From assembly GCA_013360915.1 (NCBI GenBank), contig JABWAT010000001.1:594981-658980 (forward strand): a stretch of DNA of 64,000 nucleotides, in the 5' to 3' direction. Shown here one piece after another: positions 34,317 to 46,098 of the stretch. The translations under genes were made by a program, and so were the position numbers. Origin of the DNA: Bacteroidota bacterium. Lineage in GTDB: Bacteria; Bacteroidota; JABWAT01. Every line of letters starts with the position of its first letter. The first letter of the stretch is position 1. The notes beneath the pieces were generated by a model. The model saw only the letters and a list, made by a program, of their open reading frames with translations, did not search any database and was not told the origin of the DNA.

Positions 34317-35618
34317 TTACCTGAAATTCAGCGGGACAATTTCAAAGCGGATGGGCTTGTCACCTTTCGGGAAGGTCCAGCGGGTGACTTCGCTCATCAT
34401 ACACTCTTCCAACTGCGGACCGAAGGCAGAGTCGAAGGTGGAAACCACAATCTTATGATCGCCAACAGTGCCATCCTCTTTCACAACAAAATCGACATAG
34501 AGGGTCCCCTGCAGGGATTCATCATACCGGCGGGCGGCTTTAAAGCAGGAATACAGATCCCGGTAATATTCGAGTTCAATCTTGGTCAGAATATCATCGC
34601 GGCGCAGATCGGTGGTATAATCTTCTTTTTTAACACGATCGTAGTTATAAACGGCCGTTTCATAACCCATCCATCCATTCACGATATCCGACAGGTTCAA
34701 GTTAAAACCAACCTGAATAAAGAAGGGGCTGTAATTCATGGCACTGGTGGTCGGCTGAGGATAACCGTACAGGGCGCCTTTGGTATAATCGGTTTCATCG
34801 GTATATCCCAGCAACAGAAGATCAGCACTGGCTCTGAGTTCCCACAGGTCAAACCGATAGCTTACTCCCCCGTTCAGATAGGCATAGGATTCACGCGAAT
34901 AAATGATCGGGTCTGGTTGTTTGAAAAATTGTTCGCCCCACAATTCACCCGAAAACTTCCAGGCACCAAACGGATACTGGTAACCCAGCATGTATTTGAT
35001 TCCAACCGACCGGCCCGGGATCTCGTAGGAAGTGGTGTTATTTGAATATTCCAACTGATTTTCATTATGGGTGATCATCCCGATATTCAGGTGAACACTC
35101 TCACTTTGTTTGATCAGTTCGGTATTGAAATAGTAGGACCAGTAATTCCAGAGTCCAAATTCGAGTGCGCCAGAGTAATAAGGATTAAAAAGGATGTTAT
35201 TCTGCTTGCCAACCGAAAAAGTAGATGTAATTAAAAAGCCGGTTCTAAGTGCAGAATTCATAAACTCAATGTTACCCAGTTTAACCGAAAAGGTAACCGG
35301 TCCCAGTCCCGTGGTGGCTTCATCAACAAACCGGTTCATCTGGAAAACATTAAACCCGAAAGTGGTCATTGCAAAGTCAGAAATGGCATAATCAAACAGC
35401 AGGTAATTCGAGGTGATGGGTCCGTTGCTGAGTGATTTATCGGTGTAAGTCACGGGAACAAAGGAGGAGAATGACTCGATACCAAGAAAGTAATTTCCCT
35501 GCGGTGGCATAAACGAGGTCACGGTATGCGACAGTTTACCATGTCCGCCATAGATCTGGGAAAAGGCAGCAGGGCTGACCGTGGTAAGAAGAAGGGCAAT
35601 TATCCAGATTTTTTTCAT
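34317..35618 (-). CDS. Predicted outer-membrane beta-barrel with TonB-like C-terminal domain
   Basis: 433 residues. A signal peptide (MKKIWIIALLLTTVSPAAFS) is followed by about 330 residues of alternating aromatic/hydrophobic strands (for example YFLGIESFSSFVPVTYTD, VGIKYMLGYQYPFGAWKFSG), which look like a transmembrane barrel. The last ~75 residues (LQGTLYVDFVVKEDGTVGDH, then LEECMMSEVTRWTFP) match the TonB/AgmX-PglI C-terminal pattern G-x-V-x-V-x-F-x-I-x-x-D-G. This domain normally sits on inner-membrane-anchored proteins, so its place on a barrel is unusual. It starts about 40 nt after the mlaD-like gene. No family name can be given for the barrel. Confidence 0.7.
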   Translation of the reverse strand: MKKIWIIALLLTTVSPAAFSQIYGGHGKLSHTVTSFMPPQGNYFLGIESFSSFVPVTYTDKSLSNGPITSNYLLFDYAISDFAMTTFGFNVFQMNRFVDEATTGLGPVTFSVKLGNIEFMNSALRTGFLITSTFSVGKQNNILFNPYYSGALEFGLWNYWSYYFNTELIKQSESVHLNIGMITHNENQLEYSNNTTSYEIPGRSVGIKYMLGYQYPFGAWKFSGELWGEQFFKQPDPIIYSRESYAYLNGGVSYRFDLWELRASADLLLLGYTDETDYTKGALYGYPQPTTSAMNYSPFFIQVGFNLNLSDIVNGWMGYETAVYNYDRVKKEDYTTDLRRDDILTKIELEYYRDLYSCFKAARRYDESLQGTLYVDFVVKEDGTVGDHKIVVSTFDSAFGPQLEECMMSEVTRWTFPKGDKPIRFEIVPLNFR

Positions 35619-35658
35619 TCAAGTCCTCCGGGCATCAGGCTGAGACCCCATCCGGTTT

Positions 35659-36552
35659 TCACCAGATGTCGATATCCAGCTTTACGGGTTTGGTTCTGAT
35701 GTGGTTTAAAAAGTGGTTCAGTGTATCGACAGTTGCTGTAAATTTGGTTGCAAAGGCCGGATCGTAAATCAGTTTTGAAGCCAGTGACTGATTGTTTTGC
35801 AGTGTTTCAAGATTGTTGCTCAGTTTCAAAACGGCTTCATTCAGTGTGCGCATGGTCAGGGTGGTGGCCTCAAGTGTGGTTCCTGCTTTCGGAGTTATTT
35901 CGGTCACGGCCTGATTCAGTGTGGTACTCAGCAAGGTCAGTTGTCCGATCAGTTTTCCGAATGAATCACTGTTATCATTCAGCTTGGTGGTCATATCGGC
36001 CAGATTGGTGCTGGTCACAGCCAGCTGATCCACCAGTTTGCGGCTGTTCTGCTGAAATTCCTTGTCAGTCAGGATGGAGTTGAGTCCTTCCAGCGTTTTA
36101 TTCATGCTTCTGATCAGGGTTTTCAGGTCATCACTGACTTCATTCACCTGACTGAGCATAACCGGTATGTCAGCTCCGATGGATCCGCGGATCACACCGC
36201 CTTCCGCAAGATCGATTCCGCTGATGCCGGGAATCAGATCAACCTTTTTTCCCGTCAGAATTTCAAGCATGCCGATTTTTGCAGACGCATCGGTGTAAAC
36301 CGGCACATCGGTTTCGACCGATAGTCTGACCGATACATGATCAGGGGTGACTTCAATCCGATCCACTTTCCCAACCTTCACGCCACGGACAAAAACCGGA
36401 TCGCCTTCCAATAAACCAATGGTATCGGCGAATTCGGCCACATAGACACGTGAATCCCGTGAAAATGACCAATCCTTCAGCCACATTAAGCCGCCTATCA
36501 GAATCACAAAACTGAGGAAAACAACGAGGCCGACTTTTAAATCTTTGGTCAT
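35659..36552 (-). CDS. MlaD/MCE-domain lipid transport protein
   Basis: 297 residues. One N-terminal helix (VGLVVFLSFVILIGGLMWL) is followed by an MCE domain (about 36-115) with YVAEFADTIGLLEGDPVFVRG and VGKVDRIEVT and the closing GMLEILTGKKVDLIPG. The remaining ~150 residues are predicted helical, suited to a tunnel or shuttle across the periplasm. MlaD-type proteins carry phospholipids between membranes with an MlaE/MlaF ABC pair, but neither is nearby. It sits directly upstream of the predicted barrel gene, suggesting a shared pathway. Confidence 0.88.
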   Translation of the reverse strand: MTKDLKVGLVVFLSFVILIGGLMWLKDWSFSRDSRVYVAEFADTIGLLEGDPVFVRGVKVGKVDRIEVTPDHVSVRLSVETDVPVYTDASAKIGMLEILTGKKVDLIPGISGIDLAEGGVIRGSIGADIPVMLSQVNEVSDDLKTLIRSMNKTLEGLNSILTDKEFQQNSRKLVDQLAVTSTNLADMTTKLNDNSDSFGKLIGQLTLLSTTLNQAVTEITPKAGTTLEATTLTMRTLNEAVLKLSNNLETLQNNQSLASKLIYDPAFATKFTATVDTLNHFLNHIRTKPVKLDIDIW

Positions 36553-36639
36553 GAAGTTAAAAATAAATTATAAAAATACATCTGCCGGGCCCGAAAAGAA
36601 ACCGGTTCCGGATGCATGAAGCCATTTTTTGGTTACCGG

Positions 36640-37572
36640 TCACATGCCGGAACTCCGCGGATGAAACTGCCGGTGGATTTCTGTGAGGTATTGCCGGTCG
36701 AGATGGGTATAAATCTGGGTGGTTGAAATGTCTGCATGACCCAGCATTTCCTGGACGGCACGCAGATCGGCACCACCTTCAAGCAGATGGGTGGCAAAGG
36801 AATGTCTGAATGTGTGAGGAGTGACTTCCTTATGTATACCAGCGAGTCCGGCATAGGTTTTTACCAGAGTCAGAATGGTCATGCGGCTGAGTCCGGTTCC
36901 CCGCTGATTCAGAAACAGGGTGTCTTTGCTCTTTCCAAACCGGGCATGAATCGTTCTTGTTCCTGTCTGATAACGACGGACATAGTGAATGGCACCTTCA
37001 CCTGCGGGCACCAGACGTTCTTTACTGCCCTTTCCGAATACCCTGACCAGACTCAGGTCGAAGAACAACTGAGACTGTTTCAGGCTGATCAGTTCGCCCA
37101 CCCGCATGCCGGTGGCGTACAGGAGTTCCAGAATGGCACGGTCCCGCAATCCGATCGGATGCTCCGGATTGGCCATGGAGAGCAGTCTGAGCATTTCATC
37201 CACGGTCAGAATGTCGGGGAGTTTCCTGGGAAGCCGGATGGAATCAATCAGCTCGGTGGGGTCTGAACCAGTGACCGACTCGGCCACCAGAAACTTGTGA
37301 AATCCTCTGAGAGTGGAAATATTACGGGCCATGCTGGCCGGAGCAAGTCCCACATCGTGCAACTGTCCCATAAAGGATTCAAGATCGGCAAGGGTAATCT
37401 GGCTGAGGCTTTGTATGCCGGAATCGGACAGCCAGGCCGCGTAACGGATCAGATCGAGCCGGTAGGCATCCAATGAATGATCAGAAAGGTTTTTTTCGAT
37501 CTGCAGGTATTGCAGATACTTTTTAAAAATGACCGGAAAAACCCGGAATGGGGTCAGATTGATCATGGTCAT
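36640..37572 (-). CDS. xerD: XerC/XerD-family tyrosine recombinase
   Basis: 310 residues, the usual size for chromosomal Xer proteins. The N-terminal core-binding domain (LQIEKNLSDHSLDAYRLDL) precedes the catalytic set: Arg in GMRVGELIS, Lys in FGKGSKERLVP, HTFRHSFATH (His-x-x-Arg), LGHADISTT and Tyr in QIYTHLDRQYL. The enzyme resolves chromosome dimers at dif. Length, context and the absence of phage genes point to a housekeeping recombinase rather than an integrase; XerC and XerD cannot be separated safely here. It starts 16 nt after the symporter stop. Confidence 0.88.
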   Translation of the reverse strand: MTMINLTPFRVFPVIFKKYLQYLQIEKNLSDHSLDAYRLDLIRYAAWLSDSGIQSLSQITLADLESFMGQLHDVGLAPASMARNISTLRGFHKFLVAESVTGSDPTELIDSIRLPRKLPDILTVDEMLRLLSMANPEHPIGLRDRAILELLYATGMRVGELISLKQSQLFFDLSLVRVFGKGSKERLVPAGEGAIHYVRRYQTGTRTIHARFGKSKDTLFLNQRGTGLSRMTILTLVKTYAGLAGIHKEVTPHTFRHSFATHLLEGGADLRAVQEMLGHADISTTQIYTHLDRQYLTEIHRQFHPRSSGM

Positions 37573-37588
37573 TTAAACATCCGACCGG

Positions 37589-39349
37589 TCACTGATCCCA
37601 GAAACTCCATCCGTGTGAATCGTAATCCATTTTAAGAAGACCGGCAGCCACTCCAACCAGACCGGTAAAGGCAATGGCCAGATCATACCGGTTGAAAATA
37701 AAGCAGGCAATGGCGAACAAGGTACCGTAAATAACCGTGATACCCAGAATCCACAACTTAAACAGTCGGCTGAGCGGAATGCCCACTCCTTCCAGGTTCA
37801 GTTCATTTCTGAAACGGGTCCAGCCCGGGCCCAGCGGACGGGTTTTCCGATAAAAGGCGGTCAGATGCTGATGGTTAACCGGTGGTGAAATCAGCGTCAC
37901 CAGAATCCATGAAAGCGTGGTTACGGCTGTGGTGACCAGGGTGGTGTACGGAAATTCCAATTGAAAACCCAGGGTCAGAATCGGGTAAACCACCAGCGGG
38001 GTCAGCATAGCCGCCAGTTCTGACCACGCATTGATCCTCCACCAATACCAGCGAAGAATCAGTACCAGCCCCATTCCGGCCCCGCAGTCGATGATAAATT
38101 GCCAGGCCCCGGCAATGGTTGACATAACGTTAAAGGTCATCCAGAATGAGATCAGCATGATGACCACCGTCACCAGCCGGGAATACCAGACCAATCGCCG
38201 GTCGGATTTATTGGGCACCACAAACCTTTTCAGCATGTCATTGACGACATAACTGGCTCCCCAGTTCAGATGGGTCGATATGGTGCTCATGTAAGCAGCC
38301 AGGAAGGCCGCCAGTAAAAACCCATACCAGCCGGAGGGAAGAACTTCCTTCATCACCATGACAAATCCCTTTCCCTGATCCGATTCGGGAAGACCGGGAA
38401 ACATCACCAGCGAGACAAGAGCCACGAGGATCCATGGCCAGGGACGAAGGCAATAATGGGCGATATTGAACCACAAAGTGGAAACAAGGGCGTGGGTCTC
38501 ATTTTTCGCCGACATCATCCGCTGAGCGATGTATCCGCCTCCGCCAGGCTCATTTCCCGGATACCAGCTGGACCACCAGATCACGCCGATGTAGGTAAAA
38601 AAGGCAGCCAGACTCAGACTCAGAACCCCCGACACCGATGTATCGGTTATCCGGGGCACCATTTCGAACGTAGACGACAACAGATTGGATTGCAACCCTT
38701 CAATTCCTCCGATTGAGGGATGGTCAAGTGCAAACCAGGCCAGAACCACACAACCGGTCATGGCAAGAACAAACTGGAACGTATCGGTAACCGCCACACC
38801 CCACTGGCCGGACAGCGAGGAATAAATAGCCACAAAGACCATGGCTCCCAGGATAAAGCCTTCCGGGGAAAGACCGGGAAGCACCACGGTCACAATTTTT
38901 ACCATGGCCAGATTGACCCACCCGATGATCACCGCATTCATGAACAAACCGAGATAAACCGCGCGGAAACCGCGAAGAAAGGCCGCAGCCGGTCCGTCAT
39001 AGCGAAGTTCCGTAAACTCCAGATCGGTGAGCACCCCGGCACGGCGCCAAAGCGGAGCAAAGAAGAAAACTGTCATCATCCCGCCTATGGCCATGGACCA
39101 CCACAGCCAGTTACCCGAAATACCATCCCGGGCAACCAGTTCGGTGACTGCAAGAGGCGTATCAGCCGCAAAAGTGGTGGCCACCATGGCCGTTCCTGCA
39201 ATCCACCAGGGTAACTTGCGTCCGGAAAGAAAGTACTCCTCGGTGCTTTTTCCGGCCCGTTTAGAGTACACCAGTCCAATAATCAGGGACAATAACAGAA
39301 AGGATCCGATCATGACCCAGTCAAGGGTCGACAACAATCGCTCATTCAT
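37589..39349 (-). CDS. Sodium:solute symporter family transporter (first of two)
   Basis: 586 residues and about 14 helices. It starts LDWVMIGSFLLLSLIIGLVYSKRAGKS and continues SGRKLPWWIAGTAMVATTFAADTP, the SSS-family start with the sodium-site region, and EFTELRYDGPAAAFLRGFRA, a family signature. A long extra C-terminal part fits the 14-helix subgroup. The solute is unknown. It overlaps the second symporter gene by 8 nt. Confidence 0.87.
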   Translation of the reverse strand: MNERLLSTLDWVMIGSFLLLSLIIGLVYSKRAGKSTEEYFLSGRKLPWWIAGTAMVATTFAADTPLAVTELVARDGISGNWLWWSMAIGGMMTVFFFAPLWRRAGVLTDLEFTELRYDGPAAAFLRGFRAVYLGLFMNAVIIGWVNLAMVKIVTVVLPGLSPEGFILGAMVFVAIYSSLSGQWGVAVTDTFQFVLAMTGCVVLAWFALDHPSIGGIEGLQSNLLSSTFEMVPRITDTSVSGVLSLSLAAFFTYIGVIWWSSWYPGNEPGGGGYIAQRMMSAKNETHALVSTLWFNIAHYCLRPWPWILVALVSLVMFPGLPESDQGKGFVMVMKEVLPSGWYGFLLAAFLAAYMSTISTHLNWGASYVVNDMLKRFVVPNKSDRRLVWYSRLVTVVIMLISFWMTFNVMSTIAGAWQFIIDCGAGMGLVLILRWYWWRINAWSELAAMLTPLVVYPILTLGFQLEFPYTTLVTTAVTTLSWILVTLISPPVNHQHLTAFYRKTRPLGPGWTRFRNELNLEGVGIPLSRLFKLWILGITVIYGTLFAIACFIFNRYDLAIAFTGLVGVAAGLLKMDYDSHGWSFWDQ

Positions 39350-40778
39350 AGGTAAACCGGGTCAGTAATCCGCAGAAGAAGGTGAAAAGTACCAGACCGG
39401 AAGCCGTGAACCAGGTCCAGGCCACCGGAGTGAAAAATACCAGAAAAACCATCGAAACCAGAGACAGCACCAATGAACCAAGCAACACTGGCCACCGGGG
39501 TGTTTTCCCGGTCAGTCCCAGAAGAAACACACCCAGAACCGGCCCGTAGGTGACCGAAGCAATGGCCAGTCCGGTTTCAACCACTTTTTCTTTAAAAATG
39601 CCGCCACCGGCCACCAGAAGAATTGAGACCAGGGTCAGAACCACTCCCCAACCGACACTGACCCACCGGGAGCGGCTGAGTCCGTTATCATGGGTGATGG
39701 GGATCAGTTTCCAGTCGGAAAGCGTTGAGGCTGCCAGTGCATTGATGGAAGAACTGATGGTGCTCATGGCCGCTGCGATCACAGCCGCGATAATCAGACC
39801 TGCAAAACCCGTTGGCAATTGAGTGACAATGAAGCGTGAGAACACTTCATCGGGGCGAAGCGGGGTATCCTGATAAAAGACACCCAGTAAATAACCGATC
39901 GACAGGAAAAGAATAAATTGAAAAAAGACCAGAATTCCCGACAGCGACATGGCCATTCTGGCATCACGGACCGAGGGAGTACACAGTACCCGCTGGACGA
40001 TAATCTGATCGGTCCCATGGCTGGCCATACTGAGTAAAATCCCCCCCAGAATGGCATTCAATGCCAGATAGGGTTCCGTGAAATCCAACCAGGAGCCGGA
40101 ACCGCTGGTCAGGTTGAAAAAAACCATCGGGTGGGACGGCGCCTCTCCGGCAGGAAGCAACCACCAGACCGAAATCAGTGCAAGTATGCCTCCCGATAAA
40201 TAGACCACCCACTGAATCACATCGGTCCAGATCACTGCACGGATTCCACCAAAAACCGTGTAAAGAATAGTGATTACTCCAAGAATGGATAGAACCAACA
40301 CATAGGCCCCGGTTCCGGCAACCGGAATCAGGCCGGTCTGATGCATCAGCAAGACAACCGGGATGGCAGTGGCATACAGCCGCACACCATCTGCAAGCAG
40401 GCGGGTTACCATGAATACACCCGATAAAGACCGCTGGGCCTGACCGCCAAACCGTGCCCCGATCCATTGATACACCGAAAACAAATCCCCCGATGCATAC
40501 CGTGGAATCAGCCAGACCGAAATGATCAGTCTTCCGATGATGTAACCCAGTGCAACCTGCAGAAAACTGAAATTACCGGCTATGGCCAGTCCTGGAATAC
40601 TCAGGAAGGTCAGTGCAGAGGTTTCTGTGGCTACGATCGAAATCGTAACAGCCCAGACCGGCAATTTCCGTTCGCCCGAGAAATAGTCGGTGACAGTGGT
40701 CAGACCCCTTCCGGCAGCAAGACCGGCTGTGACAGAGAGGGCGAGGTAAGCAAATAAAATCAGCCAATCGGGGGACAT
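39342..40778 (-). CDS. Sodium:solute symporter family transporter (second of two)
   Basis: 478 residues and about 13 helices. TTVTDYFSGERKLPVWAVTISIVATETSALTF marks the SSS start. Later segments include IPRYASGDLFSVYQWIGARFGG, GGIRAVIWTDVIQWVVYL (family motif) and AAMSTISSSINALAASTLSDW, the region with the conserved Ser/Thr of the second sodium site. It is only distantly similar to its neighbour, so this is not a recent duplication. The solute is unknown. A hairpin terminator lies just upstream. Confidence 0.87.
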   Translation of the reverse strand: MSPDWLILFAYLALSVTAGLAAGRGLTTVTDYFSGERKLPVWAVTISIVATETSALTFLSIPGLAIAGNFSFLQVALGYIIGRLIISVWLIPRYASGDLFSVYQWIGARFGGQAQRSLSGVFMVTRLLADGVRLYATAIPVVLLMHQTGLIPVAGTGAYVLVLSILGVITILYTVFGGIRAVIWTDVIQWVVYLSGGILALISVWWLLPAGEAPSHPMVFFNLTSGSGSWLDFTEPYLALNAILGGILLSMASHGTDQIIVQRVLCTPSVRDARMAMSLSGILVFFQFILFLSIGYLLGVFYQDTPLRPDEVFSRFIVTQLPTGFAGLIIAAVIAAAMSTISSSINALAASTLSDWKLIPITHDNGLSRSRWVSVGWGVVLTLVSILLVAGGGIFKEKVVETGLAIASVTYGPVLGVFLLGLTGKTPRWPVLLGSLVLSLVSMVFLVFFTPVAWTWFTASGLVLFTFFCGLLTRFTYE

Positions 40779-40802
40779 GGTGGAGTAAAACCTTTGGAAA
40801 AT

Positions 40803-40830
40803 AAAAAAACCGGAGGGAATCCGGTTTTTT
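40803..40830 (-). terminator. Terminator at the end of the ileS-led operon
   Basis: AAAAAACCGGA and TCCGGTTTTTT flank a 5-nt loop; read on the minus strand the stem is followed by TTTTTTTATTTT. It lies 18 nt after the STAS gene stop. The symmetry could also stop plus-strand transcripts. Confidence 0.85.
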
Positions 40831-40847
40831 GTCAGTCAGTGGAAAGT

Positions 40848-41414
40848 TTAACGGCGGCGGGTATAACCGTCATCATCTTCGTCTTCGCCCTCGAATCCCG
40901 ATTCATCTTCATCGGGGAATTCTGAAAGTTCTTCAAATTCATCAGAAAGATCATCATCATCATCATCATCTGCCGATTTGGCTTTCTTCCCGGAACCTTT
41001 TCCTCCGGTCTGAAAATTGTGCAGATCTTCATCATAGAACGGATCGGCTGACGGATCTTCTTCTTCCATCTGAATGGAGACGTCGGTAATTGCATCTTCC
41101 ATGTTATCATACATGAGCAGTACGCGGTCCAGATGGGAGATACCAATGAGTTTCTCAACGGCAGGCTGGGCACCTACGAGACCAAAAATCCCCCCCTTGC
41201 CGGTGGTCATCCGGTGGGCGACCAGAATAGAGGAAAGTCCCGATGAATCGGCAAACTGAACTTCAGATAAATCCAGTAACAGGTTTTGAATGTCATCGGC
41301 CGCCAGAAGGGTCACAAATTCGCTTTTAACCTGTGAGGCGATGGCCGAATCGAGCCGCTGATTTTTCAGTTTGAAAATGGCGACTTCTTCGCGTTTATCC
41401 AGTTCATATTTCAT
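40848..41414 (-). CDS. STAS-domain protein with highly acidic C-terminal tail
   Basis: 188 residues. Residues 1-112 form a STAS (anti-sigma-factor antagonist) domain, with LDSAIASQVKSEFVTLL, LLDLSEVQFADSSGLSS, in which a Ser of the DSSG loop would be the phosphorylation site, and GLVGAQPAVEKLIGIS. Residues 113-188 are strongly acidic, include a run of seven Asp, and end in a basic YTRRR. The Asp run is encoded by a GAT microsatellite. No partner anti-sigma kinase is nearby. It is the last gene of the ileS-led operon. Confidence 0.85.
   Translation of the reverse strand: MKYELDKREEVAIFKLKNQRLDSAIASQVKSEFVTLLAADDIQNLLLDLSEVQFADSSGLSSILVAHRMTTGKGGIFGLVGAQPAVEKLIGISHLDRVLLMYDNMEDAITDVSIQMEEEDPSADPFYDEDLHNFQTGGKGSGKKAKSADDDDDDDLSDEFEELSEFPDEDESGFEGEDEDDDGYTRRR
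40950..40970. repeat. Trinucleotide microsatellite coding poly-Asp
   Basis: Seven perfect copies of ATC (GAT on the coding strand) within the acidic tail of the STAS protein. The copies are in frame, so changes in copy number would alter tail length by one Asp each without a frameshift. Confidence 0.9.
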
Positions 41415-41427
41415 GAGGGCAGATACC

Positions 41428-43981
<2,554 letters not shown>

Positions 43982-44914
43982 CTATTGTGCCTTTTTCACC
44001 GGTCCGTTGATAACCCAGTTCATCATGGAGCCTTCAGTCACCGGTAAGGTCAGCTGTGCCCCATTCAGAAACACTTTGGTATGCTGAACGCGACCAAGCG
44101 TCAATGAAAACTGCCGGCCTGTTCTGGTAAGCGTCTGATTCGGAGGCATGGTCCAGGCCACTGCCTTTTGTCCATCCACCGTCAGGGCAATCCAGGTCGA
44201 ATCCTGACCAGAGACAATGCGCAAAGGAACGGAAACCAGACTATCCATACTGATTGGCCGGACTGCCGGGAGGGGACGGTTGACTGGCTTGGCCAATGTA
44301 TCGGCCGGCTTCTGGCTGGTCCGGATGGCAGAAACCGGTCTCGGAACAACTGAATCGGCTGTAACCGGAGTTTGTTCCACCGCGCGGACGACCTGGTTAA
44401 AATCAAGAGCGGCCACCGGTGGTTCAGGTTTAAGATCATCGCCCAGAAATACATCAATAATAAAAAACAACCCCACCAATGCTGCAAAGGATGCAGCAAT
44501 CACCCATTTGTATTTATGAAACCATTTTTCTGCAGAACCAGCCTGAATGGTTTCTCCTTCTGTGGGAAGGTCTGAACGGAATGGGGTCTCTCTGTCATCA
44601 GGGACAGGTACCGGTTGAGTTTCCGGGTGTGTTTCCCGCACGTCCGTGACGGTTTGCGGATTGAAGTAGCTGTTCACCACATCATCGCGGTCGTAATGCT
44701 GCACAAGAGTGGTCAGTGCAGGTTCTCTGATTCCCAACTCGCGGCAATACGATTTCAGGAAGGATTGAACGTAAACCTTGGGAAGTGCAGAAAACTGATT
44801 ATCCTCAAGCAAACGAAGGGTTTCGAGCGGAATCCGCGTTCGTTCGTAAATTGATTCCAATGGAATACCACGGGACTGCCTGAGTTCCCTCAGCCGGGAT
44901 CCGATAACGGCCAT
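43982..44914 (-). CDS. RodZ-like helix-turn-helix membrane protein
   Basis: 310 residues. An N-terminal HTH_25 domain (SRLRELRQSRGIPLESIYER and TLRLLEDNQFSALP, then SYCRELG) is followed by a linker, one membrane helix (WVIAASFAALVGLFFIIDVFL) and a periplasmic DUF4115-type domain (WIALTVDGQKAVAWTMPPNQ). This is the layout of RodZ, which links MreB to the cell-wall machinery. No mre genes are nearby, so a specific link to shape is inferred only from the family. It lies 2 nt after the methyltransferase gene. Confidence 0.85.
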   Translation of the reverse strand: MAVIGSRLRELRQSRGIPLESIYERTRIPLETLRLLEDNQFSALPKVYVQSFLKSYCRELGIREPALTTLVQHYDRDDVVNSYFNPQTVTDVRETHPETQPVPVPDDRETPFRSDLPTEGETIQAGSAEKWFHKYKWVIAASFAALVGLFFIIDVFLGDDLKPEPPVAALDFNQVVRAVEQTPVTADSVVPRPVSAIRTSQKPADTLAKPVNRPLPAVRPISMDSLVSVPLRIVSGQDSTWIALTVDGQKAVAWTMPPNQTLTRTGRQFSLTLGRVQHTKVFLNGAQLTLPVTEGSMMNWVINGPVKKAQ

Positions 44915-44916
44915 GA

Positions 44917-46098
44917 TTAAAAAACCTGAAAAATGAAGAACTTAAGATAACGGGTTTCACTCATTGATTCCAGAATGGGATGATCCGGAGCCTGCTGTCC
45001 ACGGAAAATCTGCCTCAGATGGCGACCGGTCTGTCTGGATGCATCATGAATGATATCGAGGAAGGTTTCCTCGAAAATGTGTTGTGAACAGCTAGAAGTA
45101 ACCAGAAATCCACCCTGCGGGATCAGTCTGAGCGCCTGACGGTTTATTTCCAGATAACCTTTCTTGGCAGCCGGAACATGTTTTTTTGATTTCGCAAAAC
45201 CGGGCGGATCCAGAATGATTACATCCCATTGTTCCTTCCGGGTACCGGCTTCCTGCAGATACCTGAAAACATCTGCCTGAACAAAGGCGGCATTCAGATT
45301 ATTCACCCGTGCATTTTGGGTGGCACGCCGGATGGCCTCTTCAGATAAATCGACGCCTGTTACAACTGCTGCCCCGGCCTGCGAAGCGTGAAGCGCAAAT
45401 CCGCCCTGATTGCAGAAACAATCCAGAACCCTGGAACCGGCCGAAACGGAATGAATGGCCAGGCGATTGAGTTTCTGGTCAAGAAAATAGCCGGTTTTTT
45501 GTCCGTCCGTCAGCGACAAATCATACCGGATTCCCGATTCACTGATGGTTACAACCTCTGGCACTTCTCCATCCAGCACCCCTTCCCGCTGATCCAATCC
45601 TTCAAGCAACCGGCTGGCAGAGCGGTTCTTTTCAACAATTCCTTTTGTCCCGGGAAGCACGGTTTTCAATACATGCACCACGTCTTCCTTCCACAGTTCC
45701 ATTCCAGCCGATAAAAACTGTACAGACAGATAGTCACCGTACTTATCCACCACCAGACCCGGGAGAAAATCCGATTCTCCGAAGACCACTCTGATGGCTT
45801 CTTCATCGGGAAACAACCGGTTTCGAAGAGCCAGTGCATCCGAAATCCGCTCGGTAAGAAAAGCCCGGGGGTCAGGCAGGCTTTGTGCCCACAGTAACCG
45901 GACAGAAATGAGACTGTGCGGGTTAAAAAAACCGAGTCCGAAAGAGTCGCCGCCAGCGGAAAACACCTCGACCAGACTTCCTGCCGGGAGATGAACCGGA
46001 ACCTGCTTTAATTCGTTGGAAAAGATCCATGGGTGGCCGGTTTTTAATCGGCGCTCCTCACCGGACTTCAGATACAATTTTTCCGGCTGGGTGTTCAT
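44917..46098 (-). CDS. Class I rRNA methyltransferase, RlmI-like
   Basis: 393 residues. An N-terminal PUA domain (LKSGEERRLKTGHPWIFSNELK) precedes a Rossmann methyltransferase (VLDCFCNQGGFALHASQAGA, motif I; VIILDPPGFAKSK, motif IV; FLVTSSCSQHI). The pattern D-P-P-x-F-x-x-S and the C-S-x-H end match RlmI/RlmK-type 23S rRNA cytosine methyltransferases. The exact target cannot be told without alignment. It lies 66 nt after lspA. Confidence 0.88.
   Translation of the reverse strand: MNTQPEKLYLKSGEERRLKTGHPWIFSNELKQVPVHLPAGSLVEVFSAGGDSFGLGFFNPHSLISVRLLWAQSLPDPRAFLTERISDALALRNRLFPDEEAIRVVFGESDFLPGLVVDKYGDYLSVQFLSAGMELWKEDVVHVLKTVLPGTKGIVEKNRSASRLLEGLDQREGVLDGEVPEVVTISESGIRYDLSLTDGQKTGYFLDQKLNRLAIHSVSAGSRVLDCFCNQGGFALHASQAGAAVVTGVDLSEEAIRRATQNARVNNLNAAFVQADVFRYLQEAGTRKEQWDVIILDPPGFAKSKKHVPAAKKGYLEINRQALRLIPQGGFLVTSSCSQHIFEETFLDIIHDASRQTGRHLRQIFRGQQAPDHPILESMSETRYLKFFIFQVF

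Noticed and set aside
34251-35045. 264-residue plus-strand ORF
   Set aside because: Antisense to the barrel gene, whose signal peptide and C-terminal domain are convincing.
36640-37572. Xer recombinase as an integrase of a mobile element
   Set aside because: Standard size and motifs for chromosomal Xer, no phage or plasmid genes, no flanking direct repeats or tRNA next to it.
37589-40778. Tandem symporters as a recent duplication
   Set aside because: The two proteins differ in length and share only family-level motifs.
40950-40970. ATC repeat as a possible CRISPR or tandem-repeat locus
   Set aside because: It is a trinucleotide run in a coding region with no spacers.
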